From Monoplex corrugatus (lineage: Eukaryota; Mollusca; Gastropoda; Littorinimorpha; Ranellidae): DNA of 64,000 nt. The notes beneath the pieces were generated by a model, which ran no database searches, was not told the origin of the DNA, and worked only from the letters and a program-made list of their open reading frames with translations. The position numbers and the translations under genes are program-made. Shown piece after piece: positions 11,464-22,657 of the stretch; position 1 is the stretch's first letter; every line of letters begins with the position of its first letter. Location of the stretch: assembly GCA_030674185.1 (NCBI GenBank), contig JAPXFY010000022.1, positions 2,499,093 through 2,563,092 on the forward strand, in the 5' to 3' direction.

Positions 11464-12521
11464 ATGCCTCCACGACGAAAATTGAGCGAGTTTGAGAGGG
11501 GACGAGCTGTTGCATGGTTCCAAGATGGTGTTCCCAAGCGAGAAGTGGCCAGGCGACTTCAGGTGTCCATCTCGGTCATTGTCAGACTGATTCAACGCTT
11601 CACAGCCACTGGGAGGGTCCATGAAAGACGCAGATCTGGTCGACCGAAGAAGACAAACCCACATGAAGATCGTCTCATTGAACGACAAGCCCTGCAGACA
11701 AGAACAGCCTCTTCCAGCATCATTCGAAGGCAGCTGAGGGTGGCTACTAACAACATCAGCCAGCAGACCATACGGAACCGCCTTCATGGGTTTAACCTCC
11801 GTTCTCGTCGCCCAGCTGTACGGCCACGCTTAACTCCAGCCCATAGGGCAGCACGCCGCGCCTTCTGCAGACGTCACGTGAGGTGGACACGTCAGCAATG
11901 GTCCCAGGTCCTGTTCAGTGATGAATCACGCTTCACCATGAACCACAACGACGGCCGACTGAGGGTCTGGAGGCACCCAGGGCAACGCTTTATTGACACC
12001 ACTGTCCAAGAAAAGGTGGCCTTTGGTGGAGGTTCTGTAATGGTCTGGGGGGCCTTCAACCTTCACCACAGAACACCCTTGTATCATGTACAGGGTAACC
12101 TGACTGGCCTCCGATACCAGGATGAGATCCTTCGACCGCTGGCTGTGCCTACACTGCAGCAGATGGGACCGACGGCTGTCTACCAGGATGACAACGCTCG
12201 CCCCCACAGGGCAAGGGTGGTCAACGACTTCCTGCAGCAGTCTGGAGTCAACAGAATGGAGTGGCCAGCATGCAGTCCCGATCTCAACCCGATTGAGAAC
12301 CTCTGGGATGAGCTGGATCGCAAAGTGAGGAGCAACCACCCCCTCCCAGGGATGCCCAACACCTCTACCAGATGCTGCAGGCTGAGTGGCAGGCGCTTCC
12401 ACAGAGGATCTTCACCAACATGGTCAACTCGATGAGGACTCGCTGCGTCGAGTGCCAGAAAGCCATGGCGGTTACACGCATTACTGAACTTTTGGGAGCA
12501 TCAGAATGCCCTGTCTTGTGA
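11464..12521 (+). pseudogene. Tc1 transposase, frameshifted near the C-terminus
   Basis: This would be a cut-and-paste DNA transposase. The start at 11464 (MPPRRKL) fits the family better than an in-frame ATG 108 bases upstream. The N-terminal paired-like helix-turn-helix region (FERGRAVAWFQDGVPKREVA) is followed by a GRPKK AT-hook-like motif near residue 60. The catalytic DD34E triad is visible: D in LFSDESRFT, D in VYQDDNARPH, and E in NPIENLWDE, with 34 residues between the second D and the E. A base seems lost in the C-run near 12340, so the frame exits to a stop at 12435. In the shifted frame the normal C-terminus continues to a TGA at 12519-12521. Length is about 350 residues, usual for Tc1. 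Either a real inactivating deletion or a homopolymer assembly error explains the break. Confidence 0.88.
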
Positions 12522-12701
12522 TTTCAATGACTTTGGGAAATCAAATTTCAATACGTACCCACTTTGATCAAATGTACACACCAAACGATTGCTCGAAATT
12601 GAAGGCAATTGTGTATCGTTATCACTAAAGCATGGAATTAAATGTTTGCCAAACTTCAACGCATTGGCTTTCTTATTTTGAAAGTTATGAATTTTTGTGC
12701 A

Positions 12702-12723
12702 AGTGATCCTTAACTTTTTGTGC
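12702..12723 (-). repeat. Right terminal inverted repeat of the Tc1 element
   Basis: Exact 22-bp inverse of 11108-11129, ending TTTTTGTGC. Confidence 0.95.
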
Positions 12724-12729
12724 ATAGTG

Positions 12730-13945
12730 TAGAATGCGAACTCCATCGCACAATCGGTTTGATGAGTCATGTAACCAAGATCCTATTAAGAATAATCATG
12801 ATAAGGACAAGGAAAAGAATCGAAAGAGAAATAGCAGACGAACAGTGTGGATTTGTGGAAGGGAAAGGAACTATTAATGCCATATACATCCTAAGAACTA
12901 TCATAGAGAGGTCAATCGAGGTAAAAAAGGATTTATATTTATGCTTTGTTGACTATACCAAGGCTTTCGATCGGGTAATACATGAAGAATTGATCAACGA
13001 ACTACAAAGACTCAATATTGATGGAAAAGATCTACGAATAATCAGAAATATTTATTGGGAACAAACAGCTGCAATGAGAATAGAAAACAAAGTAAGCTCT
13101 TTCCAAAACATCAAAAGATGAGTCAGACAGGATTGTGTTTTGTCACGAGATCTGTTTTCACTTTACAGCAAAAACATCATGAGAAACCTGGAGGAAGACC
13201 CTGGATTAAAGATTGAAGGAAAAATGATAAACAACATTCGATACTCAGATGACACCGTGCTAATTGCAGAAAGTGAAAGGGACCTACAAAACCTCGTGAA
13301 TATACTTGAAATAGAAAGCAAAGGTAAGGGGTTCGAACTAAACAGCAGAAAGACTGAAGTCATGGTGATCAGTAAAAAACATTAAATCCCCTCATGCAAA
13401 ATAACAGCAAACGGCACAACCTTGAGACAGATTGATAATTTTAAATACCTGGGAACGATCATTTTACCAGACGGCAGATGCACATCAGTTAACATCAGGA
13501 AGAGAGTTCTGGAATGTTATATAGAACCAATGCGTTGTACGGGTGGACAGTAAACAAGCAAAGCCAGAACAAGACTGAGGCAGCCGAGATGTGGTTTCTA
13601 AGAAGGATGTTGAGAGTTCCATGGACAGTAAAGAAAACAAACGAGACAGTCTTGAGGGAGGCAGATACAAGTAGATCATTCATAAGGAAGATTAGGAAAA
13701 GGCAGGCAACATTCATAGGCCATCTTATGAGGAAAGGGGAAATGGAGCACCTGGTCACAACAGGAAAGCTGGAGGGAAAGATAGCACCAGGTAGACCCAG
13801 GGAGAAGATATTAGACGGACTTGCAGAGTGGCTGAAGACAGGGAGGGCGGAAGAGATGCTTGAGGCAACAAGAGATAGAGACAGATGGAAGTCCATAATC
13901 GCCAACGCCATGCAGCAAGGCACCTGATGATGATGATGATGATCT
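12730..13945 (+). mobile_element. RTE-like LINE, 3' part (RT to 3' end)
   Basis: Continues the RT interrupted at 11101: ECELHRTIGLMSHVTK (12735), FVDYTKAFDRV (12945, block A), IRYSDDTVLIAE (13235, the catalytic xxDD, with S for the A seen in some relatives), NFKYLGTI (13438), then a C-terminal region with EMWFLRRMLRVPW, RQATFIGHLMRKG and GRPREKILDGLAEWL. Compared with the copy at 60295-61262, about 75 bp is deleted at 13487 between the DGRCTS and NIRKRVLE blocks. In-frame stops occur near 13121 and 13385. The 3' end is a short (GAT)n tail at 13925-13943, as expected for RTE-type elements. Confidence 0.8.
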
Positions 13946-13956
13946 TAAAAATTGCC

Positions 13957-14095
13957 CCCCCCCCCCCCAAAAAAAAAATCCACAAACAAAACCAAACAAA
14001 ATAAAAAACTCAACTTTAATGCAAATGTACTAATAAATATAGTCAGTGTATTTACACGTATATCCATACATGCACACATTCATACATACGTATAT

Positions 14096-14172
<77 letters not shown>

Positions 14173-14281
14173 GTACATATTATAGTATTGCATACATGCA
14201 TATAAGGTACATACCCGCAATCAACATGCATGCATACATATGTACATTCGTGCAATCAGAGAGAGAGAGAGAGAGAGAGAT
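13957..14281. repeat. Poly-C/poly-A, (AC)n and (GA)n microsatellites
   Basis: A 13-base C run passes into A (13957-13978). An AC run spans 14096-14169 with one CCAC slip, and a GA run lies at 14258-14281. 14282-14735 has no recognisable gene. Confidence 0.9.
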
Positions 14282-14734
14282 TAAAACAGAACTCTGTTAC
14301 TCAAGTGTAGTAGCATTAGGTCCCATCGGACCTGTCTGACAGCTATCCCTTTCTACTGTACACACAGACTGTAGCCACAAGAACACACACACAAGTATAT
14401 CAAGTTGTGACATGATTTGTGACAAAACATTGACTTTACATACATGCCAATGGATCATGCACTTTACAAAAGCATGAGCGACATAAGCACACACATGAAA
14501 AGAAATGCATGTCAACCCTTACCAATAACAACAACAACAACAAACAATAGCATAACACGACTGCTAGTTGTTGTATTTATATTCTATTAAGAAAGTAAAT
14601 TACAGACATAGAAATTAAAGGGAAAGGAGGCAGTAAAGAAAGCGTTAAGAACGAACAAAGGTATGGTTTGGGTGGGAGACACGTCAATTAATGTAATCAG
14701 GATAAAAGGTTATACATATATATGGTCGACTATC

Positions 14735-15105
14735 GTGGTCGATAAAGATGCAGACAGGCTGCCGCCTACTGGACACTCAATGGAACGCTCAGTGGACTTG
14801 GTTCTGGCCTTTATTGCTGCACGCTTTTCCACTTGGCTACCTCGACTTTCATTTTCATGTTTCTGTTCCCTTGCGAATAGCTTGCCTCCATTCAGACCTG
14901 TTTGTGGCCATGATTTACCATTGTTCTTCATCGATGTCACAGTTCTGGAGGGATTTTTTCTGGGTGTCTTTGAAGAGAAGCTTTGTCCGTCCTCTTGGTT
15001 GATGGCCCTTTGTCAGTTCACCGTAGAAGAGCTACTTTGGAAGCCTGTTATCCTGCATGAGCACGAGATGTCCACACCATCCTAGCTGAGACTGTGCTAG
15101 CAGTG
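14735..15105 (-). mobile_element. LINE C-terminal fragment with zinc-finger-like end
   Basis: Minus-strand frames give the region that follows RT in some LINEs: GWCGHLVLMQDNRLPK, then LFYGELTKGHQPRGR (15000-15090), DIDEEQW (near 14940), NRSEWRQAI, and after a frameshift KARTKSTERSIECPVGG (14770-14830). That last part matches the position where related elements carry a CPxCG zinc finger, here degraded to CPVGG. There are several stops and no RT core. Confidence 0.55.
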
Positions 15106-15299
15106 CATAAAAGATTAACTATAACATATATCACGTCATAAACAGAAAAGTTATAAACAGTTAAAAAAGTAAGAAGGAACCAGAAGAACAAGCAAACCAA
15201 CGCAAGCGCGTATTCAAAAAATGAAGAGCCAAAGGCAGATAGGCCTCCCCGTTACACGTAAGGCAAGTACAAGTCCGCTCTTAATTACAAAACTGTAGG

Positions 15300-15575
15300 C
15301 CTATATTATAATATATTATACATATATTATACATATATTATACATAATTATATATATACATATATTATACATATATTATACATATATTATACATATATTA
15401 TACATATATTATATATATATTATACATATATTATACATATATTATACATATATTATACATATATTATACATATATTATACATATATGATACATATATTAT
15501 AGATATATTATGGATATATTATACATATATTATGGATATATTATACATATATTATACATATATTATAGATTACTA
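15300..15575. repeat. AT-rich satellite, 11-bp unit
   Basis: About 25 units of CATATATTATA with scattered variants (GATATATTATG, CATAATTATA). It is extremely AT-rich and could behave as an unwinding or cruciform-prone element. 15576-15850 has no recognisable gene. Confidence 0.95.
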
Positions 15576-15850
15576 GTAATGAGAAGAAAAACGTAAAAGA
15601 CGCAAGGGGTGGTTGACATGTCAATTGTAATGCCATGATGCCTATCAGTGAACCTTAGAACATACAATAGTCAAACAAGTCACACATGACTGAACACTTT
15701 CAAATAAAGTCAATAGAAAGATGTAGTGTTTTGATACAGAAAGATCATAACATAAACATCAGATGCATATGGCTCACTACAGGTTTTATGAGCACAGAGT
15801 ATGTACAGCTAGAAAAGATGTTTTAATCAGAAAATTACTTATATTTTAAG

Positions 15851-15958
15851 CAGAGAGACAGAGAGAGAGAGACAGAGAGAGAGAGAGAAGGAGAGAGAGA
15901 GAGAGAAGGAGAGAGAGAGAGAGAGAGAGAGAAGGAGAGAGAGAGAGAGAGAAGAAGA

Positions 15959-16029
<71 letters not shown>
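15851..16029. repeat. (GA)n microsatellite with GAAG interruptions
   Basis: Purine-only tract of AGAG units broken by AAGG and AGAAGAAGAAG segments. Confidence 0.97.
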
Positions 16030-16033
<4 letters not shown>

Positions 16034-16189
16034 ATTTAACACACGAATTTCATAAGATAATTTTGAAAGATGAAATAATTAAGAAAAAAAAGGAGCAATA
16101 TGCCACGTATATTCCATAGCCTCAGATGGCGAGTATGTCAGAAACTGCATACACTGAAACAGCGAGGGTTCAAACGACCAACTGACCAA

Positions 16190-16790
16190 TCGCTGTGGAT
16201 CAGTGGGTAGTGCAATGAACTACCGACTTGAAGGTTGTGAGTTCGATTCCTCCTCAGTCCTGTCAAAATCATTGTGGCATGTTTTGGCCCCAATCGAGAA
16301 GACTGGGATCATGGAGTTGAGTCTCATTTTGGCACTGATGCTTCATAAAGGATGGTGTTCAAATCTGACCAATACTGCTGGTGTCTATATCTCTCAGGCC
16401 TGATTGATGGCAAGATATATTACAACAACAAGTGTAGAGGACAGTCCTTGTCATTATCGTCATAGCATTATGAAAAACTGTCCCATATTCTATAGTCATC
16501 AGTGTGGTGTAGGAAAAAAGAAAATAAAATGTTTGATATACATTGAATGTCTGTGTAAAATTTTACAATATGAGAATATGTATGGTGAAATGTGTATGGT
16601 GATCATGGCACAAGCCTTAAGCATGCAATAAACCCATGAGCTGGCCAGGTCCTGAGGCCCTACCTAGACAATGTTTTACCTAGCCTATACGTTATATTGG
16701 TATTGTATCAGCCTGTCACTGGAATAATCTTGGTTACATGTAAAGGACATATGTACCTGTGTATCTTAATTTCAGATAACAGAACATGTA
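16190..16790 (+). mobile_element. tRNA-derived SINE and associated repeat sequence
   Basis: An A-box-like TGGATCAGTGG (16196-16206) and a B-box-like GAGTTCGATTCC (16239-16250) sit 32 bases apart, matching an internal pol III promoter. The tRNA T-arm is mispaired and no sound cloverleaf forms, so it is a SINE head, not a tRNA gene. Downstream, 16368-16400 (ACTGCTGGTGTCTATATCTC) and 16606-16790 (ACCCATGAGCTGGCCAGGTC, then GGAATAATCTTGGTTACATG) are shared with 47640-47900 (minus), and part with 40265-40335. The order of shared blocks differs between copies, suggesting a composite family. Confidence 0.6.
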
Positions 16791-16887
16791 TAAAGTAAAT
16801 GAATAATTGATTAAAGGTCTGAACAACTAGCTATTCTGTATAATTCATTCAACAAGAGTCATGGACAGAACCATATTAGTCACGTAC

Positions 16888-17368
16888 GTCAGAATACGCA
16901 TTCCAACAATGACTGTCAGATAGCGTTATGCTTAGCTATTTATAGAATACGCATTCCAACAATGACTGTCAGGTAGGTTATGCTTAGCTATTTATAGAAT
17001 ACACAATCCAACAATGACTGTCAGGTAGGGTTATGCTTAGCTATTTACAGAATACACAATCCAACAATGACTGTCACATAGCGTTATGTTTAGCTATTTA
17101 CAGAATACACAATCCAACAATGACTGTCAGATAGCGTTATGCTTAGCTATTATAGAATACGCATTCCAACAATGACTGTCAGGTAGCGTTATGTTTAGCT
17201 ATTTACAGAATACACAATCCAACAATGACTGTCAGATAGCGTTATGTTTAGCTATTTATAGAATACACAATCCAACAATGACTGTCAGATAGCGTTATGT
17301 TTAGCTATTTACAGAATACACAATCCAACAATGACTGTCAGATAGCGTTATGTTTAGCTATTTATACT
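16888..17368. repeat. 53-bp tandem repeat, 9 copies
   Basis: CCAACAATGACTGTCA recurs at 16903, 16956, 17008, 17061, 17114, 17166, 17219, 17272 and 17325, so the period is 52-53. Units also contain TAGCGTTATG and TTAGCTATTTA. Two unit subtypes exist, ACGCATT and ACACAAT. Confidence 0.95.
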
Positions 17369-17559
17369 GTTTCAGGCGGAATGTGCATGCCACAAAGCAG
17401 CAGATACATTTGTCACTTACCTTATAGCGTCCGAGAAAAAAAAAGATAGAAATGGCAAGACAAAAAACTCTCACAATTAGTTTATTTAGGAAAGAATTAA
17501 ATTAATGTTATATTTAAATGTGTCCGAGCGCAGGTTAGTATGCTCTGCGCACGCACGCG

Positions 17560-17573
17560 TGTATATGTTGTGT

Positions 17574-17667
<94 letters not shown>

Positions 17668-17801
17668 GATTATGCAAACATGTGTGAGTACGTGCGCGTG
17701 CGCGTTGTTATAGGCTGTGTGTGTGTCCGCGCGCGCATGCGTGTGTATGTATGTATGTATGTATGTATGTATGTATGTATGTATGTATGTATGTATGTAT
17801 G

Positions 17802-17835
<34 letters not shown>

Positions 17836-17925
17836 TGTATGTATGTATGTATGTATGTATGTTGTGTGTGTGTGTGTGTCTGTGTGTCTGTGTGTATGTC
17901 TGTGTGTGTGTCTGTGTGTGTGTGA
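17560..17925. repeat. (TG)n and (TATG)n microsatellites
   Basis: TG runs at 17571-17667, a long TATG tetranucleotide run at 17737-17862, then TGTC/TG to 17925. All open frames over it are repeat artefacts. 17926-18730 holds no recognisable gene apart from a TTGTTG run near 18240. Confidence 0.97.
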
Positions 17926-18734
17926 AAACCAACGTATGGTAGCAAAGAATTCTGAACAATTCGAGGGTGAAGTTTCCTTATTTCAGATCATTAAGGTCGC
18001 TGAAGTTTCCTTATTTCAGGTCACAAAGGTCTTTTTTCAATAGCCTTAGTCGTGTGAGTTTAATAATGCTTGACCTTGGCTTCATGTCGTAGAAATCCAA
18101 AATGTTAAAGTCAACAGGGCACGAATCTCTGATCTGTTTATCAGCTTTGAAGTTGGAAAAATATATCTGACCTTCCATCATGGTATTCGTCACTTGTCCC
18201 CAGGAGACCGTTTTTACTTTGTTCCAGAAGCTGATTGTTATTGTTGTTGTTGTTTAAAGCCAAGCTGACTGTGCACAGCCATGTCAAGGTTCTAACCATC
18301 TCAAAAAGGACACCGTACCTCTCTGGAGAAAAAAAAGACCCCTCAAAAAGAAAAGTAAGTATACCAACCGTTCCGTCCACCCTATCACCAGGGAATTAAA
18401 AAAAACAAATAATATGTCTTTTCTTTTGATGGTGGAAGACTTTCTAAAATCATGTGTTTATATTCTGAGATATGGACTCCCCAAAATGAGACTCATCTTA
18501 TTCGCCATTTCGAGAAGACCCTAAAAACCAAATCTCCATTGCAGTATCTATTAATTATTTCTAGAGAGACATGACAAAATACTTTAAAAAGTATAACTAG
18601 ATTTTTAAAATCACACAGGTCAGGACGTTTTTATATTTTCGGTCGTATTTTTTTCCACATGCTTACATGATTATCATCTTCATTTTTTATATATTTTTCA
18701 GCTATTCTCTCGAGAAGATTGTAGTTACACCTCA

Positions 18735-19795
18735 CCTCATCACATCATGTGCCCTGCTGCATAGTGTTGGCGACCATGGCCTTCTACACGAATCTATCCC
18801 CCATCACTGCAAGTGTATCTTCCACTCTCTCTATCTTCAGCCACCCTGCAAGCCCGTCCAATATTTTCTCCCTGGGTTTACCTGGTGTTCTCTTTCCCTC
18901 CAGCTTTCCTGTTGTGACCAGGTGTTCTAATTTACCTTTCCTCATAATATGTCCTATAAATGTTATTTTTTTACAATCTTCCTGATCAATGATCTTCTTG
19001 TATCTGCCTCCATCAAGGCTGTCCGTATTGTTTTCTATGCTGTCCATGGAACTCTAAACAATCTTCTTAGAAACCACATTTCAGTTGCCTCAATTTTGTT
19101 CTGACTTTGCGTATTGACTGTCCATGCCTCACAACTATACAACAGTATCGGTTCTATATAACATTCAAGAACTCTCTTCCTGATGTTTATTGATAGGCAT
19201 TTGCTGGTAAGAACGCTTTTCATCTTCTTGAATGCTATTTTGGCTTGGCCGACTCTGCCGGCTATTTCTGATATGCATCATCTACCGTCTGGTGAGACAA
19301 ACGTTCCCAGATATTTAAACTTATCAACCTGTCTCAAAGCTGTGCCATTTGCTGTTATTTTGCATGAGGGGGTTTCATGTATTTTACTGATTACCATAAC
19401 TTCAGTGTTCTTGCTATTTAGCTCCAGCCTTTTATTCTTGCTTTCTATTTCTGTTGTATTCACAAGGTTTTGTAGGTCTTTTTCATTTTCTGCAATTAGC
19501 ACTGTGTCATCTGCATAACGAATGTGTCATTATTCCACCAACCTTTATCCCAGGGTATTCTTCTAGGTTTCACGTAATGGTTTCGCTGTAAAGTGAAAAC
19601 AAATCTGGTGACAGAACACAACCCTGCCTGACCCCTCTTTTGATATTTTGGTGAGAGCTTATATCGTTTTCTATTCTCTTTGCTGCTGTTCATTCCCAAT
19701 ACATATTTCTGATTATTCTTAGATCTTATCCATCAATATTGAGCCTTTCACTTGATTTATTAATTCTTTGTGTCTTACCTGATCAACAAATTGCA
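18735..19795 (-). mobile_element. RTE-like LINE fragment, minus strand
   Basis: Minus-strand frames match the 12730-13945 copy: block GVRQGCVLSPDLFSLYS near 19600-19650, VDKFKYLGTFVSPDGR near 19290-19330, NIRKRVLECYIEPILLYSCE near 19130-19190, MWFLRRLFRVPW near 19040-19070, and TFIGHIMRKGKLEHLVTTG near 18925-18970. It is 5'-truncated inside the RT (near 19795, after VRHKELINQ) and ends by 18735 near a CATGATG motif. Several frameshifts and stops. Confidence 0.75.
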
Positions 19796-20225
19796 CTTAC
19801 GAAGCTAATGTATCTAAAAGGTATAACATTGTTGATAGCACTGAACAACTGTGCCAGCATTTTGCTGTTTTCTAGAATATTATCATTGGGAATGACGGGT
19901 CCGGAAACAATAGTATTTTGTGTAACTTAGCTTCAGAAGAAATACTGCTTGTATGGCTTGACCATCTTGTGTTTTCTTCTATCGATAACTCTTTCCAAAG
20001 TGGCGGCTATTGAAGAGAAAGAACACAAACATTGACGCTCCATTACGTGGTAATCATACATTTATGAGCAGTAAGTAAGTACGTGTCATCGATTGTGAAT
20101 GGTAATTGCATGACAATTCTTTCTTTATTCGTGCCTTTCAAAAGCCTCTTTGTCTTTAATATGGCTTGAATTATTGGCAGTGTGTACTCGCATGTGCGTG
20201 AGTGTACATGCGTGTGTATGCGAGT

Positions 20226-20380
20226 GCGAGAGAAAGACAGAAAGAGAGAGAGAGGGGGGGGAGACACAGAGAGACGAGACACAGAGACAGAGAGAGAGAA
20301 ATGAGAAAGAAAGAGAGAGAGGGGGAGAGAGAAAGATAGAGAGAGGGAGAGAGAGGGAGAGAGAGAGAGAGAGAGATTTT
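20226..20380. repeat. (GA)n-rich low-complexity tract
   Basis: Purine-rich AGAG tract with GGGGGG and GAGACACAGAG interruptions. 19796-20225 shows no recognisable gene. Confidence 0.9.
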
Positions 20381-20389
20381 AGTTAAATA

Positions 20390-20480
20390 ATAATTAATAA
20401 TAATAATAATAATTACAATATTTATGTAGCGCAAAATTTTGATAAAATCAAATCTAAGCGCTAAAACAGACACACACACG

Positions 20481-20574
<94 letters not shown>

Positions 20575-20640
20575 ACGCATGGCTATAAATGGGGAGAAAG
20601 AATAAAAGCAATGGAAAATTATAGAGAGCATCAGATCGAT
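20390..20640 (+). repeat. Dispersed element carrying an internal (AC)n microsatellite, copy 1
   Basis: A TAATAATAA start, ATATTTATGTAGCGCAAAAT, AATCTAAGCGCTAAAACAGA, an AC run (20465-20572) and then GGCTATAAATGGGGAGAAAG match 49485-49705 on both sides of the microsatellite. The two copies are thus the same element with the microsatellite as an internal part, not chance neighbours. Confidence 0.8.
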
Positions 20641-20817
20641 AAACTCCTTCATTAAGAAAAATCAAGATACATATGCTTTTGTTTACACACAATTAGACGC
20701 AAACCCCTCAAAAAGAAAAATAAATGTATTTACACGGTTTTTTGTGTGTTGAACTACTAGTAGAGATAATGAACCAATGATGCTTCATGCTTTGTATATT
20801 AGAAATATATTTTCATA

Positions 20818-20948
20818 GAAAGAAAGAGAGAGAGAGGAGAGAGAGAGGGAGAAAGAGAGATAGGGAGTGAGAGAGACAGACAGACAGACAGAGAGGGGAG
20901 AGAAAGAGAGAGATGAGAGACAGATGAAGGTATAGAGAGAGGTGGAGA

Positions 20949-21010
<62 letters not shown>

Positions 21011-21011
21011 T
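20818..21011. repeat. (GA)n/(CAGA)n microsatellite
   Basis: AGAG repeats with CAGA blocks at 20875-20892. 21012-22131 has no recognisable gene. Confidence 0.95.
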
Positions 21012-22131
21012 CACTAAACGTATAGAAGAATGAGCAAAATATTGAATGAATTCAGGTCGTTTTTCAGTATCATGGAGCGAAAGAGCTGCACTTCACAGAA
21101 CAATGGAACCGGAAAAGTTGAAATCTCACAGCATGTATATTAAAATGAAGTATATCAAAGGTTACATACACATCACAACTCGCCACTAAACGGTGTAAAA
21201 GTTAACAGTGTTCAGGTTATTGAAAGCTTTATACAGGAATCTTTACTATGTAAGGAAACATCTTGGCTGCCCATAATGCTGGAAAAAGTTTGTCCCTGAA
21301 ATATCTTCTTCATATTTATTTTCATATTCATGTTCATATTCTTTCCCTTTTCTCTCAGTGGGTTTACCTCATCTCAGGTTGTTTTTCTTTTTGATAACAC
21401 GTTGATGCAGTGCTGCGCCATCCATTTTTTTTAACCGAGACTTCAGAAAAGCAAAAAAGCTAATTAAGCTTCAAGGGTAAAGACCTGAGAAATCAACCTT
21501 TCTCCCCAATGTTTTATACTAAGGCAGCCAGGCAATGATCCACTTTTTACAATTTTCAACTGCAGTAGGATCTTTAGCGTGCACATGCCAGAAGGCACAC
21601 AGGTCCTTCATAATGCTTACTTTTCAAGCATCACATTTACTGCAGTAAAAGCACATATTAAGCATTTCATTCATTTCCCTCCTAACAAGGACAGAATATG
21701 ATTGTAAGTCCCCCACCGTCATATTTCTGAAGTTCCCCTTATTATGTTTCAGAGAAAACAGACACCTACGGTGCCACTGACTGCACATTTGGTCGGAGGC
21801 CTTTGTCTGGTTTTCCTTGTAGCAGGAACCAGTTTTCTACTTCATGTTCACTGTGTACTTAATGACGCTTTTGTTGAAATACAAAATGACGCCCACAGAC
21901 TGCCAGGAGATAATGTTGTAGTAAAGATACATTTTAAATATTGTCGGAAATTGAGCGCTGTTCACAGGACAACCTAAAATGGCTGATTTTAGGTGACGTT
22001 TTGTTCTTATGTTCTTCATTTTGGACATTTACCTTCCAGAGCTGCGCTTTTGTAACTCCCCAACAATTTGCAGTTTTGACCAACCTTTGGTAAAGATCCA
22101 CCCATAAAGATCATAACCTGTTTAGCGCTTC

Positions 22132-22206
22132 CTTGCTTTCAGGTAAAAATCACGTTCCTTGCTTTCAGGTAAAAATCACGCTTTCTTGCTTTCAGGTAAA
22201 AATCAG
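22132..22206. repeat. Short tandem triplication of about 27 bp
   Basis: CTTGCTTTCAGGTAAAAATC occurs three times in a row (near 22132, 22157 and 22185). Each unit holds TTTCAG|GTAAAA, which looks like a splice acceptor joined to a donor. Confidence 0.85.
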
Positions 22207-22333
22207 TCATATTGGAATCGTCTTTTTTCGTGTTTTTTTTTTCTGGTTCCTGTTTGCTTGAACGTGGGCAGTCACGTTTGTTTTGGATTCAATCATATTG
22301 TATCATTTTTGTTAAATAAAATTTTTATTTTCA

Positions 22334-22539
22334 GAATGGACACTGAAAAACTTATAGGCATCTGCGCAAATGGAATGCAGACTACAAATGGAAATTACAG
22401 TTGTAAAAATGACATGTGTCAGAAAAAAACAAAGAAAAGAAAAACACTGCTCAGTGTCTCCTATACCAGCCACATTACTAGTGAAGAAGTCCACAAAGCC
22501 ATTACCCGGTATATCAAACACCACAAAGATCTGACCTAA
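22334..22539 (+). other. Possible 3' coding exon, unknown product
   Basis: A pyrimidine-rich TTTTTATTTTCAG acceptor-like site ends at 22334 and is followed at 22336 by an ATG and 67 open codons ending at a TAA. The product starts MDTEKLIGICANGMQ, has three cysteines, a KKKTKKRK basic run and a helical end (EEVHKAITRYIKHH). Composition is protein-like, but no family is recognised and no partner exon is identified. It may be a terminal exon or chance. Confidence 0.25.
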
Positions 22540-22657
22540 ACAAAGAGCAGGAAATGAAGACAGTACGAACACGTAACACTAGTGAACGGGATCGCTAACA
22601 TCATCTTGCAGGGATCAGCATGGGGAAAGATGGGGACTAAAACAAGAGCACACTGAC

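Larger units (their letters stand above)
11102..12729 (+). mobile_element. Tc1/mariner-superfamily element (Tc1 type), nearly complete
   Basis: A 1.63-kb element has perfect 22-bp inverted repeats at 11108-11129 and 12702-12723, with weaker complementarity for the outermost bases. A TA dinucleotide flanks each end (11100-11101 and 12730-12731), the expected Tc1 target duplication. It carries one transposase gene in the same orientation and sits inside an RTE-like LINE, whose sequence resumes after the right end. The perfect repeats indicate recent activity. Confidence 0.9.

Noticed and set aside
11926..12402. 158-codon minus-strand open frame
   Set aside because: Antisense to the Tc1 transposase catalytic domain.
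14663..15085. 140-codon plus-strand open frame
   Set aside because: It is antisense to a LINE C-terminal fragment whose minus-strand translation is recognisable.
16190..16265. Possible tRNA gene
   Set aside because: A- and B-box-like motifs exist but the acceptor and T stems do not pair; it fits a SINE head better.
21744..21977. 77-codon plus frame with a hydrophobic stretch resembling a signal anchor
   Set aside because: No acceptor, no family similarity and unremarkable length; too weak to call a gene.
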